64,000 nt of DNA from Rhabditoides inermis (Eukaryota; Nematoda; Chromadorea; Rhabditida; Rhabditidae). Where the stretch lies: positions 1 to 64,000 of the forward strand of contig CAWZYM010000228.1 of NCBI GenBank assembly GCA_963966185.1, read 5' to 3'. Shown here in pieces: positions 1 through 23,967 of this stretch; positions within the stretch are counted from its first letter, which is position 1; each line of letters begins with the position of its first letter. Below the pieces are notes generated by a model. The model had not been told where the DNA came from, did not search any database, and saw only the letters and a list, made by a program, of their open reading frames with translations. Made by a program: the position numbers and the translations under genes.

Positions 1-3000
1 GAATCACAAACCGTAAAATTGACGCGACTCTATCTGAGATCGGCGATGACATCAACCGGTGAGAGATTGATTGGGAGATTCTTTGTTTCTCGTACCGCAA
101 TAAACACACGCAATCTATATCCTCCACTGATCCCTCTTGACTCCCCTGATATGATCTAGGCTAAGCGTGATGGCTGGATGGATGGTTGATCTCTGATCGG
201 CTGCCACGATTCCTCAATGCACTCTTGCCGACGTGGTTGGTACATGGATATTGGAGCGTGGTGGTTGGTGTGTGGGTGTACCGATCAGAATGTGGCATTG
301 CAATATGCATTCGATATTGCCTGTGCATACAATGAGCCAGCCCGGAGGCGGCGGCAGCCCCCGCACAACCAATCAGAATACATTCCGAGTCAGCGAGAGA
401 GAGAGAGGGAGAGAGAGGGGGGGAGAGAGGGGGGGGGGAGAGAATCGCCACGTCAGTTGATCTGCTGCCGTTTTGATCTTTCCACGTCTGTGTATGTCTA
501 AATCGGGCGTGTGTCGATTTGTCCGTTGTCGTGTCGTGTCACACAGTGTATAGTGTTTGTTCGTGTCACGTGTAGAGTGTGCAGGGGCGCCAATTACAAT
601 AGAACGAGCTGATCCGATTGGATTCGCGCGTTTTAGATTATTGCATTATGTGCGATGGCGCACAGTTGCAATGCCCGTCCGATCAAACTTCCAACGAATG
701 CGTGGGGGATTGGGAGAGTGATTACATTGGACATATTGAAACACCCAGACAAATGAGCTATTCGAAAGCACATTGTAGCACATTGTAGTTCACGAGTCAG
801 TACAGAGCCGTCCCCTTTTTAGACGCCTTGTTTTACGACGCTATTTTGGCTACCTCTCACGCCTAGTGTGGTGTGTGTTGTGGTCACGATTTTAATAGTG
901 CCAGCCACTCTCCCCTGCCACTCACTCTCCCCAATATTCAATCAAGCAGTGTACATGGGAGAGTGGCGCGATCACTACACAATCACAAAAACTATCGGCC
1001 GCTTTAAGCGCCGCTGCCGGAGATGGAAAAAAAGAAGTAGAAAGACGAACTGACAGATGAGAACTCACGATTAGAGTGACGACAAAGGCGGCAGGGGAAC
1101 GGGGATATCCACAGATCAGTGTGGACTACTCTGAACTCTGAATGTCCACTTCATTGATCACTGCGTAATATTTGAACAGAATAATCGAACCCTCTTCAAC
1201 ATGAGCTTCCTAACTAAATAATGATCTTGTCAGTCCCTGGCAAAAAGAGTGCAGCCCGCACTTGTCACTACGGATATGCTAGTGTGTGGCGGGGGATCAG
1301 GCTAGAGATATCCCGCCGACCGACGTCATTGTCACCTCCTCCGGCCGTCAGCTGACTCCTCCGAGCAGGCTCTGGACCACAGCCAACTTTACGGCGTACG
1401 CTTCTGCTATAGCATCCCGCAAGTGGCAGATTCCCCCCTCTGATCACTGATCAGCCGCCTGGGGTCAACCTGGCCGCCCGCCAGACAGACCGAACACCAA
1501 ACGTGTGGTCCGCTTTGTGTTGGTGGACCATCACCTCTGAGTCTGCTCACCTTGAGGGAGCACCTATAAGACACCAATGATCAGGCTGTCTGTTTGGACC
1601 CGCGCATTATACACATGTCTAGAGCTAGAGGAAGAGATCGAGAGATCGGCTCCCTCCCTTGAACTAGTCAGAACCTGCACCCATCACTCATAGCCCACAT
1701 GTTGGTCTTTTTGCGTCTTTGTCATAACTCCCGCAGCTCGCTCACACTCGCACCTCTGCTGTAATTCCAGTTCGGAAAAGAAGTCGCTCACTGACTCCCA
1801 CACACACTACACCAAGAACACAAGAGACGCCACGGTCGGGGGATCCATTGGTCTCGGACTGATATAGTGCGTGGATCAGCTGACACAGGGCTGACGCTAT
1901 CCGGGCCGCCGATCTTCAGTTCTTTGATGTTGTGAGTGTGCAAGGTCAGATGGGAGAGAGTGCAGAGTGGGCGACCGGAAGGAGACTGGCTGCAGGGCTG
2001 TGTGTGTAAACGACGGAGCAGTGGTTGGAGAAGGGGAGCAGTGGGGGGAGGTCATGTGTCAGCCGCTTTTTGCGCCGTCTACTGCCCGCATTCTTGCGTG
2101 TTTGTGTCGAGCGGTTTTTGTACAAACATGTCTGCTACTCGCCCGCATTCCATCTCCCCCCCCCTACTCTCTCTCTCTCTCATTCGATTCGCCCGTTCGC
2201 CGATCTGGAAAGACCCGCACGTGATCCAATCAGATGATTGTAAAGGGCATGTTGACTCGGCTTGTTGTCAACGATGTCCTTCTCAATATGCAAGTGCATG
2301 TTGCTCACCCCTCCCTGTTTCTATGCGCTTGCAGGCGGAAATCGCGTGATGTGTGTGATTGGCCCGAGGAGCCCTATCAGCGATAGTGTGGCGCATAAGA
2401 CTCCCATCTGCAAGAGAGAGCGCACGAGACCGATCAGAGATGCATTGGCAAACATTGTGCACAGGTGATTCAGCGCCTATCAGATGATGCAGAGTGGAAA
2501 CGAGAATGCAGAACAATCGGCCGATCGCCGTCACAGTTGGCCCAATTATGATTACACGTGATAAGGATTAGACGAACACGTGGTGCCGCGTGTGCGCGCA
2601 TCCTATTCTCCCAACACACTTGTTGATCCTGCAGCCGCTCTCTGATAACATCCCTGCATCTTCTCGCAACGGGTCGCCGTTTTCCGGCGAAGCGTCGCTC
2701 CCCGCTATTCGCGGCCCACCGAGCCACGACAATACCCAAAAAAGACACCAATCACAAATCACGATAGGGCAGCTCCCTTTCGTACCTAGAGTTGATACAG
2801 TGTGTCAGTGCCGACTGTCAACAACGTGTTTTGTGCTCGTCTGGATAGTAGAAGACTACGTCTGGATTCTCGAGTCGACATCAGACATCTGTCCACACAG
2901 TATACCATCATAATCCCCGACTTTTCTCGTTCCTCGGCGAGCATAGATCCCTCTGCAAAACAAGAGAAGAAAGGAAGGCGGCAGGCAGGCAAGCAGCCTG

Positions 3001-3429
3001 AGTCCAAGTGCATATCCGAGTTGTGTCTTCTTCCGTGTTGTTCAGCACTACATATAGTACTGGTGTAACACTCGCCCCCTCAAACATTCGTGTTTTCGCC
3101 CCGAGGCGAGTCATTTCAAGGTTCTATGGAATCCACTGGCAACTTTCCCAATGCAAGAAAGGGAGATGGGCAAGAGAGAGGAGGGGAGCCGTGGTTGACA
3201 CACCAACCGCGAAGACACAACAATGTGATTGTGTGATTTGTGCTATGATTTCATAGTGGGAGAAAAGGGGCTGTATTGTAGTGCGAGAGAGACGCGATAT
3301 CTGCGACGTCGATCTGCTCTGCGCTCTCTCATATCCCACACTCTTTCGTCGACGTCTCACCGTCGATCGACGGTCACGCCTTCGGGCAGTCTTCCGCATT
3401 CTCCCATCGATCGCACAACTCACTCGAGG

Positions 3430-3437
3430 TGACGTCA
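3430..3437. promoter_or_regulatory. CRE palindrome TGACGTCA
   Basis: A perfect TGACGTCA, the CREB/ATF consensus, lies 12 bp before a TCAGCTGA site at 3442. A second perfect copy is at 3810-3817, 25 bp before the TCAGCTGA pair at 3835/3846. The repeated pairing suggests a composite module, but no function is shown. Confidence 0.45.
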
Positions 3438-3809
3438 CTCGTCAGCTGATTGGGTCGCGTGCCCGGCATCTGCCCTGAGGGCGTTCTGACGGCCGGCCAA
3501 TGACGTGGCCAGTCTGCCGGCGCTCGCCTGTGTTTTTCGTGTGCAGTGTCGTGCGTGCTTCTCTCTCCTCCCTCTCTCCTCCTGCTCCCCTCCCCTCTCT
3601 CTTTCATCGTGATGTCATTCCATTTGCATACTTCCCTCTCTCCATCTCTCAGTTCTCTGAAATGCGAACTTCTCTCTCTCTCTAATTCTGTCGTCACCGC
3701 ATAACACAATCATAAACGCGAGAACGAGAGGAAACAGTAAGCCCCCGTGTGATGAAATGTGGGAATATGTGTGTGTGTGTGTGTGTGCAGGCGGCTGATG
3801 AAACGAAGA

Positions 3810-3817
3810 TGACGTCA
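3810..3817. promoter_or_regulatory. Second CRE palindrome TGACGTCA
   Basis: A perfect CRE sits just upstream of two TCAGCTGA sites (3835 and 3846) and just downstream of a (GT)n run at about 3768-3788. It has the same arrangement as the copy at 3430. Confidence 0.45.
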
Positions 3818-3973
3818 GGCTGGCCTGGCGCCAGTCAGCTGATCATCAGCTGATCGCGACCCACACACATCATATCCCAGCAAATATTTGTGTCCACTCT
3901 TGCACAATGTTGGGTGACTGGCGTGCACTTTCTGTGCTACTGGAATATACAAGTAGGCGTGCAAGAAGAAGAG

Positions 3974-4018
<45 letters not shown>

Positions 4019-4692
4019 AGACGCGTCGTCGTCTCGATAAAGAGCATGTTGTTGCTGGCTGCTGTGCTTTGTATCACATGGCACCGAGAGTCAACACGGG
4101 ATTATACTTCATGTGTAGTATGCCATCCCAAAAGTGGTGTGGAACCCTACCAGTACACTCTAGCGACATAGCGATCGGAGACACGTGGCCGCAATCACTC
4201 GTTATCACGCGTACTTTCTCCCCTCTTGCTACTCGTTCGTGTGAAGAGGCAGCCGGCTGGCTGGCGGGGTCCCAGCTGGCATGTGCCACCCAATCACTCT
4301 CATCGCATGGATACGGCCTCATCCTGGCACGCATCCAGCGTCGATTCAGCTGCCCCATCGACGATATGCACAGCGATTCACGTGCTCCTTCCCCCACTCT
4401 TCCCCCCCCCCCTGTATCCCCCGCATCCATATCTGACCGTTGTTTTCCCCTCGGGCGAACGCGACGCCCCTCCCGTCTGCGCTCTCGCGTGTAGACGTGC
4501 TGTCTAGCCGGGGCTATACTTGTTGTTGCCCTGGGGCGAGTTGGCACGTTGCCACAACAGGGCAGAGAGAGGGAGGGAGACGGTCACAGGGTGGGCCTTC
4601 TGAGGGAGTGGCCTGCGTCTCTGCCCGCGACGACGACGTCTCTCAAGTCTCACGTGCACCCGGCAAAATATGCGAGCACACGAGAGACGACG

Positions 4693-4740
4693 GGAGAGTG
4701 AGACTACAAATAGTCGTATTTGTAGTCTCAAATACTCTCC
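4693..4740. repeat. Strong hairpin-forming inverted repeat
   Basis: A perfect 13-bp stem (GAGACTACAAATA, 4700-4712, paired with 4717-4729) encloses a 4-base loop, GTCG. It is continued by a 7-bp outer stem (GGAGAGT, 4693-4699, with ACTCTCC, 4734-4740) separated by a one-sided AAAT bulge. No gene or terminator context is visible. Confidence 0.7.
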
Positions 4741-5337
4741 CAAAGGTGATAAGATCTGCATATCTCTGTGTGGGGAAGCAATAACAACAAGAGAAGGGAG
4801 CAGAGGGGGGAGTTCGCTTGAAGTGCCATTTTCCCCTGGGGGCACGTGGAGACAAGACTCCAGTTCCTGGTGCGCTTCTCCTCTGCTGTCATTCCTTTTG
4901 AGGGCAGACCCACTCTCATTTTCCTTCCGCCTCCCGCCGTCTGTTGCAATTGCGCGTTTTTGGATCGCTCGCCAGTCTTCGCAATGAATACGGGATGAGT
5001 ATGCTGTCTCCTCTCCTCTCCTCTCTCCTCCTCTCCCTCCCTCTCTCTCCTGCTTCCTCTGTCTCTTTCGCCCCCTCCTCTCACTTCTTGGAACGGGGGG
5101 AGCCCCGGCGTTTTTACTTGTGCAGTGATCTTCAGCTATCTTTATCCGAGCGGCTCGCTTCCGACACTCCATCAAGTCTCGCGGCCAGGTTGCAAACAGC
5201 TGACAGCCTTTCCTCGCATGAACAACAACAACAACGAGTGCTGTGTGTAGTCAGATGACCCACCGTCCCTCTGCACTTTGCCAGATTACTCTCGCCTAAC
5301 TTCGTCTCTGTCCCCTGTCGATGAAACCGCGCATGAT

Positions 5338-5522
5338 TATGCAAATCTAGAGATTCAGTAGTGTCACCTTGCCAGCGGATTACCGTAGCCGCGCCATTTG
5401 CATATGCGCACTGTCTATGAGTCTATGATCCACACTCGACGGTAGATCACTCATGCATATACGGAAAGATCGAATGTTCAGAGTAGGTCGAGTCCAGTCC
5501 GGTCACTCGCCTATATATAGCG
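5338..5522. promoter_or_regulatory. Paired octamer (POU-type) sites and TATA-like element
   Basis: ATGCAAAT (about 5338-5345) and its reverse complement ATTTGCAT (about 5395-5402) lie about 55 bp apart in inverted orientation, followed by the TATA-like CTATATATAG at about 5512-5521. This resembles a core promoter with upstream POU-factor sites. The sequence downstream does not match U6 or another snRNA that I recognise. It could be a distal promoter of the kinase at 8316 or of an unseen transcript. Confidence 0.35.
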
Positions 5523-8315
5523 GGGGATGTGCTTTGGAGGGCGACTACTGTCCGTCTGTCCTCTTCTCGCGTCTTTTTGCGCACACGTGGTCGCTCGCAT
5601 GCAGACTGTCTGTCTCATCCACAAAGAGCATTCAAAGAATAGCCATCCTCCTGTCCTGTCTCCCCTTCCAAGCTCTTCCTCTCTTCCTCATTGTTCGTCT
5701 GCACATGTGTATTGTGTGTGTTGGCGGGAAGAAGACAGATCCCCCCACGTGTGCCTCGCGTCTAGACCAATTCAGACCACCCACGACGCAACAGCCACAC
5801 AATGTACCCTATCCCATGCAACCTCAAACCGTTTATTTGTCTGCGCGCCAAGTCTCATACACAACGAGTCTGTCTTCGTGTGGTTGGCTGCGCGTTTTTC
5901 GCCAGACTCGAGTCTTCCTTCCGCTTTGCAGTAGCCTGCGAAGGCGCACGTAGCGGTGTGATTTGTGGTGCCCTCTGCTGGATCAGTGGGATCGGCCGGG
6001 TCTTCTCCGCCTATCACCTATCCTTCTCTCCCTATCACCACCCATCCCATACCCATGCATACTCGCGCGCGCGCACATAAATCAACGCGGTATCGTGCGC
6101 ACACTGTCCGCATACTCTATACTCTGTGCGGCTATCTATGCGCTGCTTGGCTGAGGTCAACCCAGGTGATCGATCGATCGCCGGCCTTGGCTGCCTTATC
6201 TGATCTACCTGGCCGCGTGCCAGGCACCTTGATCTACACGTCTACCTGGGTGGAGCCGTCAGTGTTTGCTCTATGCGCAATATATGTGTCCGTCTGATAG
6301 TCTAGACAGGGCTGTGTCGGGTCTCTCTCTCACTCACTCAATATCCCTCCTCTCCTCTCTCTTGCTCAGGGGTCACTGCGCCTGTAAACCATGCCGAGTT
6401 GAAAGGGATTCCCCCGCCGCCACAATATGTATTGTCTAGACACATTGTGACATATGTAAATGATCTCTCCCACATGTCTGGTATTGGTATCGTCTTGCCC
6501 TCGCTCCGTATTGCTCCTGCTCTCGTCTACTTCGCAACTTCTCCTCGAGTGGATTTCTCTCCCTCTCTCTCACTAGCTCGCGCAAACACAGTCGTGCAGC
6601 GGTGTTGCAGCTGTGTTGCACGAAACCGCACAATCCTCTCATCGGGGAGTGTGTGTGTTTTTGGGCGCACGTGGGTGAGCAATCAGTGGGGCTGATCGGG
6701 TGAGAGACAGCTAGTGCGTCAGCACTCGTCCCCTTCTCTCCCCGCAGTGAGTGGTCCGCCGCCGTCGCTAGCTGCCCGGCTGTCGCCACGCGTTTTTTGT
6801 CGATCGCGCCACACTCACAGGCCGTTCATTATGCACCCCGACTACGATGGCGTGGACGCAAAAAGAGAGAGAGAGAGAGAGCGCGCGGCTCAGCTAACGA
6901 CCACCCTGCGAGGAGAGCAGGGCGAGAGCTGTGTGCCACAGTGTACAGAGGGGGGACAGCCACACTCGCCCCACTATCCAACAAGTGCAGCACTCTGCTA
7001 ATCACTGTGTAATCACACGGCGGATACTGTATGCGTGCGGTCCGGGCTGGACCCGGCCTTCCCGGTATGCCCCCCTCTCCTCTCTCTTTCTCTCTCTCCT
7101 CTCGGGACGTGTACTTGTAGTGCTAGTGGACTGTGTGCTGGCGTCGTGCCCGGCCACTCCCCCCTTCTCTCCTCTCCTCTCCTCGTGTCCTTTCGTCCCT
7201 TGCCGATTGCACCACGTCTCGCAATTCCCGGCAACCGTCAGTTGACAGAAGTGTGTGTCAGGCGACTGTGATCAGTCCCCTCCCCCCTCTCTCGCATTGT
7301 CTCTCCCTCCCTATCTACTAGCCAGTCTCTCTCTACGCAGTAGACCGCATTCCACCAAACCCGTTCCCTCCTCCCCCTTCTCTCTGTATACCGTACACGT
7401 GAATCGTGTCCGGCCGGATCAGCTGATAGCGGATCAGTGCCCGATCAGCTGACAGATAGTGTGCAGAAGGCTGTCGTCGCGTGTGACCCTCTTCCTCTCT
7501 CTCTCTCTCTCTCTCTGGGGGTGCTCCCGGTTTGCCGCCGGCACTCGCCCGGCCCTTCCCAGGCCATCTTATCGCGCCACGATTGCTATTCACTCTCTCT
7601 ATTCATCTTATAATCGCCTCGAGTGTTATCTCTTACACAATTGGTCTCTGATTTTTGCGCGAGGCGGCGGACCACCTAGTGTGGGCAGTGTGTAGTGTGC
7701 GGTATTCCCGCGGGTCCGTCTTGTAGGCAGCCGGACGGACGAGGTCGTCCCCCTCTCACTCGCCACTCACTCTCTCTCTCTACGCTCGCCTCTCTCGCCG
7801 TCTCTTCACGGGCGCGTACTCTCTCACCCGCTCACATGGTCGCTCTCGTCTTGGCGTCGTGCCAGCCCGCCCCGTCCTATTCCCACCCTCCGCTCTCACT
7901 ACGCTCTCTCGCCCGCCCGCCGTAGCCGCGATTTTCGTTTCGCCGCGATTATTCGCTTTTTCGCGCGACTCTCGCTCGCGAAATCGGTACTGTTGGCCGC
8001 GGCTCGTTGTCGCGAGTCGCCGGGTGTCTGTTTTAGTGTGGGGAGAGCCCTCGTGACAGGGGGAGAGTGAGTTGGACGTGTGCCAGAAGGGGCGGGGCCG
8101 GGGGCGGGGCGAGTGACGTCTCGCTCTCCCCCCGTTCACTGTGTGTGCTACCCCGGTGGGAAGTACACGCTCGCTCTCCCGCATATACTCCCGCCATTCC
8201 GCCGCCACTGTTCGCGTGTTCCCCCTCCTTACTACTCCATACTCAACACTTCATTACAGAGCCTGAAGCTGATTCGAGCTGTCAGACCAGCAGTCTTCAC
8301 ACACGCACCCCCTTT

Positions 8316-8467
8316 ATGCTGAAGAACCGCCTTCGGAAGATGACCATCGGTGCCATCGCATCCGATAAGGACAAGCCGAGTGAGTATAGGGTTTAATACC
8401 CGCCTTTTACTACTTGAACTTTTGCGTGTAGCTGTTCTCAATGCGCGCATTCCCGTTTAGTGTATGT

Positions 8468-8503
<36 letters not shown>

Positions 8504-11500
8504 TTTCCCGTCTCCTTGCTTCCTTCTTCCATTCCTTCCTTCTTCCATTCCTTCCTTTCGTAGCTATGCGATGGCTCGGAGCGGATCGCTGAATGGACCG
8601 CTTTTTACTAGCGGTGCGTTGAGCGAACCGCGTGAGTCATGGCGATGGAATGCGGCCGCAGCGCCTCTCTTTTGATCGCGTCTTGTCACCACAACATCTC
8701 CCTCCTCCTCCACTCCTCCGCATTGTTGCGTAGTTGTCTCGCTTCGCAGTCGTGATGTGCTTTTTTGGACCGTCTTCTCTCCCGTTCCCCTTGCCTTTTT
8801 GCGTCGCGGCGGCCGCTCCCCGCTCTAGTCACATGTCCCTCTCTCCCGCCCGTTTTAGCACACACACTCTCTCCTCGTGGGCCGCCGCGGGCGAATAGTT
8901 TGCTCATTCGATCAGCTGACCGTGCACAGTGTGCGACACACAGCGCCGGCCTCCTCGGATCTTGTTCCCCTCAGGCATACCATGTGACATATAGGCAGTC
9001 GGGTGACGAAACGGCAAGCTGCCAGCTAGCTAGATAGCTAGCACACACCACCACTCGCTCACTATTCTCTCTCATCACGCGCGCGCCAATCGATCGATAA
9101 TCAGCTGACTCCCTCTCACACACTCCGGTCTTCCCCCGGCTGACTGATGTGTGATTCGGCGGCGGCGGTGCCTAGCATTCGCTCTGCTTCCACCCAGAAT
9201 TTTCTGCTCCCTTCTTCTTCCTGCTCACATAGCGGTCAAAGTTCGCGAACCAACGCGACCGGGGCGAGACGAGATGAGATGAAAAGACTGACAGATCATA
9301 TTTGCAGTGCACGATTACGCTGCCTTCAAGAAGGCGTACTCGCTGGGTCCTGAGCTGGGCCGCGGTGGATTCGGCACGGTCTACAATGGATTCCGGCTGA
9401 CCGACCGGGCCTCGGTCGCCATCAAGTACGTCGCCCGCAACAACGTCACCGAGTGGAGCTGCGTGAGTGTTCCCTCCTTACTCCAGTACACTCTGCTCCC
9501 ACAATCTCTGCTCTCTTCCCGATGCATATATGCCCCATAACAACACCAAGTGCAAACCACTGCTGTTTACGCGGATAGTATGAATGTCGGCCGCGCTGCG
9601 TAGTGTTTATTGAACTCTCACCCTTTTCTCGCTGCTTTCGCATCACGTGCCTCCTCGTGGGAACCTCCACCCCCGTCAACAATAGACGACGTTTCCCCTC
9701 CCCTCTCTCACGTGCCTCCCTCTCTCTCTCTCTCTCTGTTTCGAAATGAGTGTGGTGTTTCAGCTGGATGGCTGTTCTGTGCCCACCGAGATCATGCTTC
9801 TGGAGAAGTGCAGCCGTGTGCCGGGAGTGATCAGTCTGCTGGAGTGGTTCGAGCGCGGCGACGGCTACCTGATCGTGATGGAGCGCCCCGCGCCCTCCGT
9901 CGACCTATTCGACTACATCTCCGACAAGGGCCCGCTCCAGGAGCACGTCGCACGCAACTTCTTCAAGCAGGTATGTCCGCGTTTCGTCCATCCTCTCCTC
10001 ACCCTCCCCTTGCAGGTTGTGCAGACGATCCTCGCGTGTTCCCGGGTGGGCGTGCTGCACCGGGACGTCAAGGACGAGAACCTGGTGGTTGACCTGAAGA
10101 CGGGCGAACTGCGTCTCATCGACTTCGGATCCGGCGCCCTCCTCAAGACAGAGAACTACACCGACTTTGAAGGTGAGCACATCGTTCCGTCTCTAGCCTC
10201 GTCGCACTCTCCCGCACTCTCGCTTTGTCGCTATGCAAATGGCGGCGGGCAGGCGGCGTGACGCGGCAGCCGCCGTTTCCCCTCTGGCCACTCGCCAAGC
10301 ATCCCGCATAGCACACAAGTATTTGTGCAGCGCAAATAGGTCGCCGCCCCATTCACTCGCCCGCGCACTGGAATGCGGTTGGAGCGCCGCCAAGTGGTCT
10401 CCCCCCTCCTTCTCTCTCTCTCGCATAGGTTGACCCGGCGGGTGCGCGAGAGCGTCCCGCATAGACACAACATGGCACGTGACCTCGAGGCTGGTGACTG
10501 GTACGGTAAACAGCTGATTCGGGTGTTGGGCACACCGCCCGCCCGCATCTGGCGAATCCACCACAATTTCGCAATCTCCTCGCGACGCGCGAGAGAGAGA
10601 GAGAGAGAGACCGGTCCCCCACTCGATCCCTCCTGGCTACACACACAGCCATTTCACTCACATTGCACACCAGCGGTTTTTGACGCGCGCGCTCTCTCAC
10701 AGCAGCAGCAGCAGCAGCAGCACACTAGAGGCGAGAGAATAGAGAGAAGGGGGAGGTAACCGGAATATGCGATGTGCGAACGAACGCGTAGCACACACGT
10801 GACCGCAGGTGCAAACGCGCCCACATGAATCGACAATCACAGTGTACTGATGTCTCTCTGTTTCAGGCACCCGCGTGTACGCACCGCCCGAGTGGATCCA
10901 GTGCAGCGAGTACGACGGCATCCAGGCGACGGTGTGGTCGCTGGGCATCCTGCTGTTCGACATGGTCTGCGGCGACATCCCCTTCCGCCGAGACGCCGAC
11001 ATCCTCGGAGGAGTGCTGCACTGGCGCCACCCCGTGGGAGAGCAGTGCAAGGCCCTCATCAAGGCCTGCCTCGCCCCCGCCGGCTCGGACCGCCCCACCC
11101 TCGAGGAGATCCTCGAGCACCCCTGGATGCAGGCAGACGCCGCCGTCTCCACCTCCGACCTCGCCGCGCGACACAAGATGGCCTCCGTGCCCGCCAAGCT
11201 GGTCACCGAGGCCGTCCCCCATCAGCCGCGCGGATCCGCCTATCTGTCGAGTGCCCCGGGAACGAGCCGACAGCAGGAGGAGGAGGAGGAAGACGAGGAG
11301 GAGGCGGAGGAGAGGAGGAAGAGGGAGGAGAACTACGAGCGAGTCGAGCACCCTCAGGTGAGTAGACAGTGAGGGAGTGAGTGGAGAGTCGGTAGTGACC
11401 GACTGGATTGCAGATCCGCTCCACCTCCACTCATCCATTCTACCGGCGGCAGCAGCAGTCGCAGCCTCCGTGTCGAAAGAGCATCGTGCAGTCTCGTCCG

Positions 11501-11641
11501 GCGGTGCGCACCGGCCACTCCGGCCACTCGCGGACGGGCAGCCTGGGCAGCCCCCCGCTGTCGGCCCACTCCTCGGGCAGCTCCTCCGGATACGCCACCT
11601 CTCCCAACTCGAGCGGACCCTTCCTGCTCGGCTCCTACTGA
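8316..11641 (+). CDS. PIM1/PIM3-like: PIM-family serine/threonine protein kinase
   Basis: Spliced exons 8316-8379, 9308-9462, 9764-9970, 10016-10172, 10867-11357 and 11414-11641 give 433 aa in one frame. The kinase domain shows the glycine loop GRGGFGTVY, catalytic lysine VAIKYV, the PIM hinge with proline ([14 protein letters not shown]), [16 protein letters not shown] and YAPPEWIQ. The region from DFG to PPEW and the hinge are closest to vertebrate PIM kinases, which are constitutively active and phosphorylate survival and growth substrates. The domain ends at HPWMQ. A tail of roughly 130 residues follows, containing a Glu/Arg-rich run (11270-11335) and a Ser/Gly-rich end. Human PIM1 is about 313 aa and lacks it. 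The start is the first ATG of the exon, giving an N-terminus (MLKNRLRK) of PIM type. The gene is convergent with QARS. Confidence 0.93.
8469..8560. repeat. (ACT)n microsatellite and CCTTCCTTCTTCCATT tandem repeat in PIM intron 1
   Basis: About twelve ACT triplets (8469-8503) are followed by two copies of a 16-bp unit CCTTCCTTCTTCCATT at about 8518-8555. Both lie in the first intron of the kinase gene (8380-9307). Confidence 0.8.
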
Positions 11642-12043
11642 GCCAGCACCCTCTCTTTGTACATAGCCCCCATCATATCATGTGTTGTCGCCCAACATTT
11701 GTACATACACGTCTCACATACTTCTCTCCTTCGCACATATTCTCTTCTGATGATACCCCTTTGTTTAGGGACTTCCACCGTTATCTTTCATCATATGCAA
11801 CTCCGACCCTGTACCCCACATTGCTCATACATTCACTCCACCTGGTTTCATATAGCAACTCTATCTATGCAATTTTCGAGTCGCCGGTACCCTAACCGCG
11901 CCCCGCCTCCAATTTGTACATCTTCACAAACTGGCAGCACGGCCGCCGAATTTTGTATATTCCGAGTTTATAGTACGTTCTAATTAATTAATAGAATGTT
12001 AGTTCTAATTTATATGAATGAAAGGAGCTAAACGCGTATAAGA

Positions 12044-12049
12044 AATAAA
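12044..12049 (+). other. Candidate poly(A) signal of the PIM-type kinase
   Basis: AATAAA lies about 400 bp after the stop codon at 11639-11641, inside AT-rich sequence. The interval 11642-12293 between the two convergent stop codons contains no other feature that I can support. Confidence 0.5.
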
Positions 12050-12293
12050 CACATCATATTTACTTGAGTTGTTGTTGTTATGGGACTCGGAGCGTTTTCG
12101 GGGAGGGACGGATCGATGCGCGGTTATCCTTCCAGAAGTTCTTTCACATAATACACATTCCTCAAAAGGCGTTTATCCCGCTGTACCAGATCCCAACAAT
12201 CATGCAACTTACGACTAGGCGCATAACAATAAACAGTCTGATATAATGTGAAAAATGATTTAGATGTGTTGGTTCATGCGTCGAATGAAAGAC

Positions 12294-23967
<11,674 letters not shown>

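Larger units (their letters stand above)
1..8315. other. Upstream non-coding region of the PIM-type kinase
   Basis: No reading frame here looks like a conserved protein: the open frames are short, overlap on both strands and are made of CT/GA-rich or Cys/Ser/Arg-biased sequence. The region is rich in pyrimidine tracts, E-box palindromes, CRE sites and short (GA)n or (GT)n runs, as expected for a promoter, 5' UTR or first-intron region of the kinase that starts at 8316. Untranslated exons may lie here, but I cannot identify them from sequence alone. Confidence 0.6.
1348..9108. promoter_or_regulatory. Cluster of nine TCAGCTGA palindromes (E-box/AP-4-like)
   Basis: The 8-bp palindrome TCAGCTGA occurs at 1348, 1876, 3442, 3835, 3846, 7419, 7445, 8912 and 9101, several within a GATCAGCTGA context and twice as close pairs (3835/3846 and 7419/7445). 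It contains the E-box CAGCTG bound by bHLH factors; the AP-4 consensus is similar. About 0.14 copies are expected by chance in 9 kb at even base composition. A scan by eye found about four more in the other 55 kb (14583, about 39350, about 51140, 57804). The cluster lies around the start of the PIM-type kinase gene, so a regulatory role there is inferred. Confidence 0.6.

Noticed and set aside
4504..5175. Long open frame (223 codons) on the minus strand
   Set aside because: Composition is dominated by Arg/Glu/Gly from GA-rich DNA, other frames are also open, and there is no splice-supported continuation or recognisable motif.
5500..5640. U6 or other snRNA gene downstream of the octamer/TATA cluster
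   Set aside because: The sequence after the TATA-like site does not match the conserved U6 5' end or another snRNA, and there is no T-run terminator at a suitable distance.
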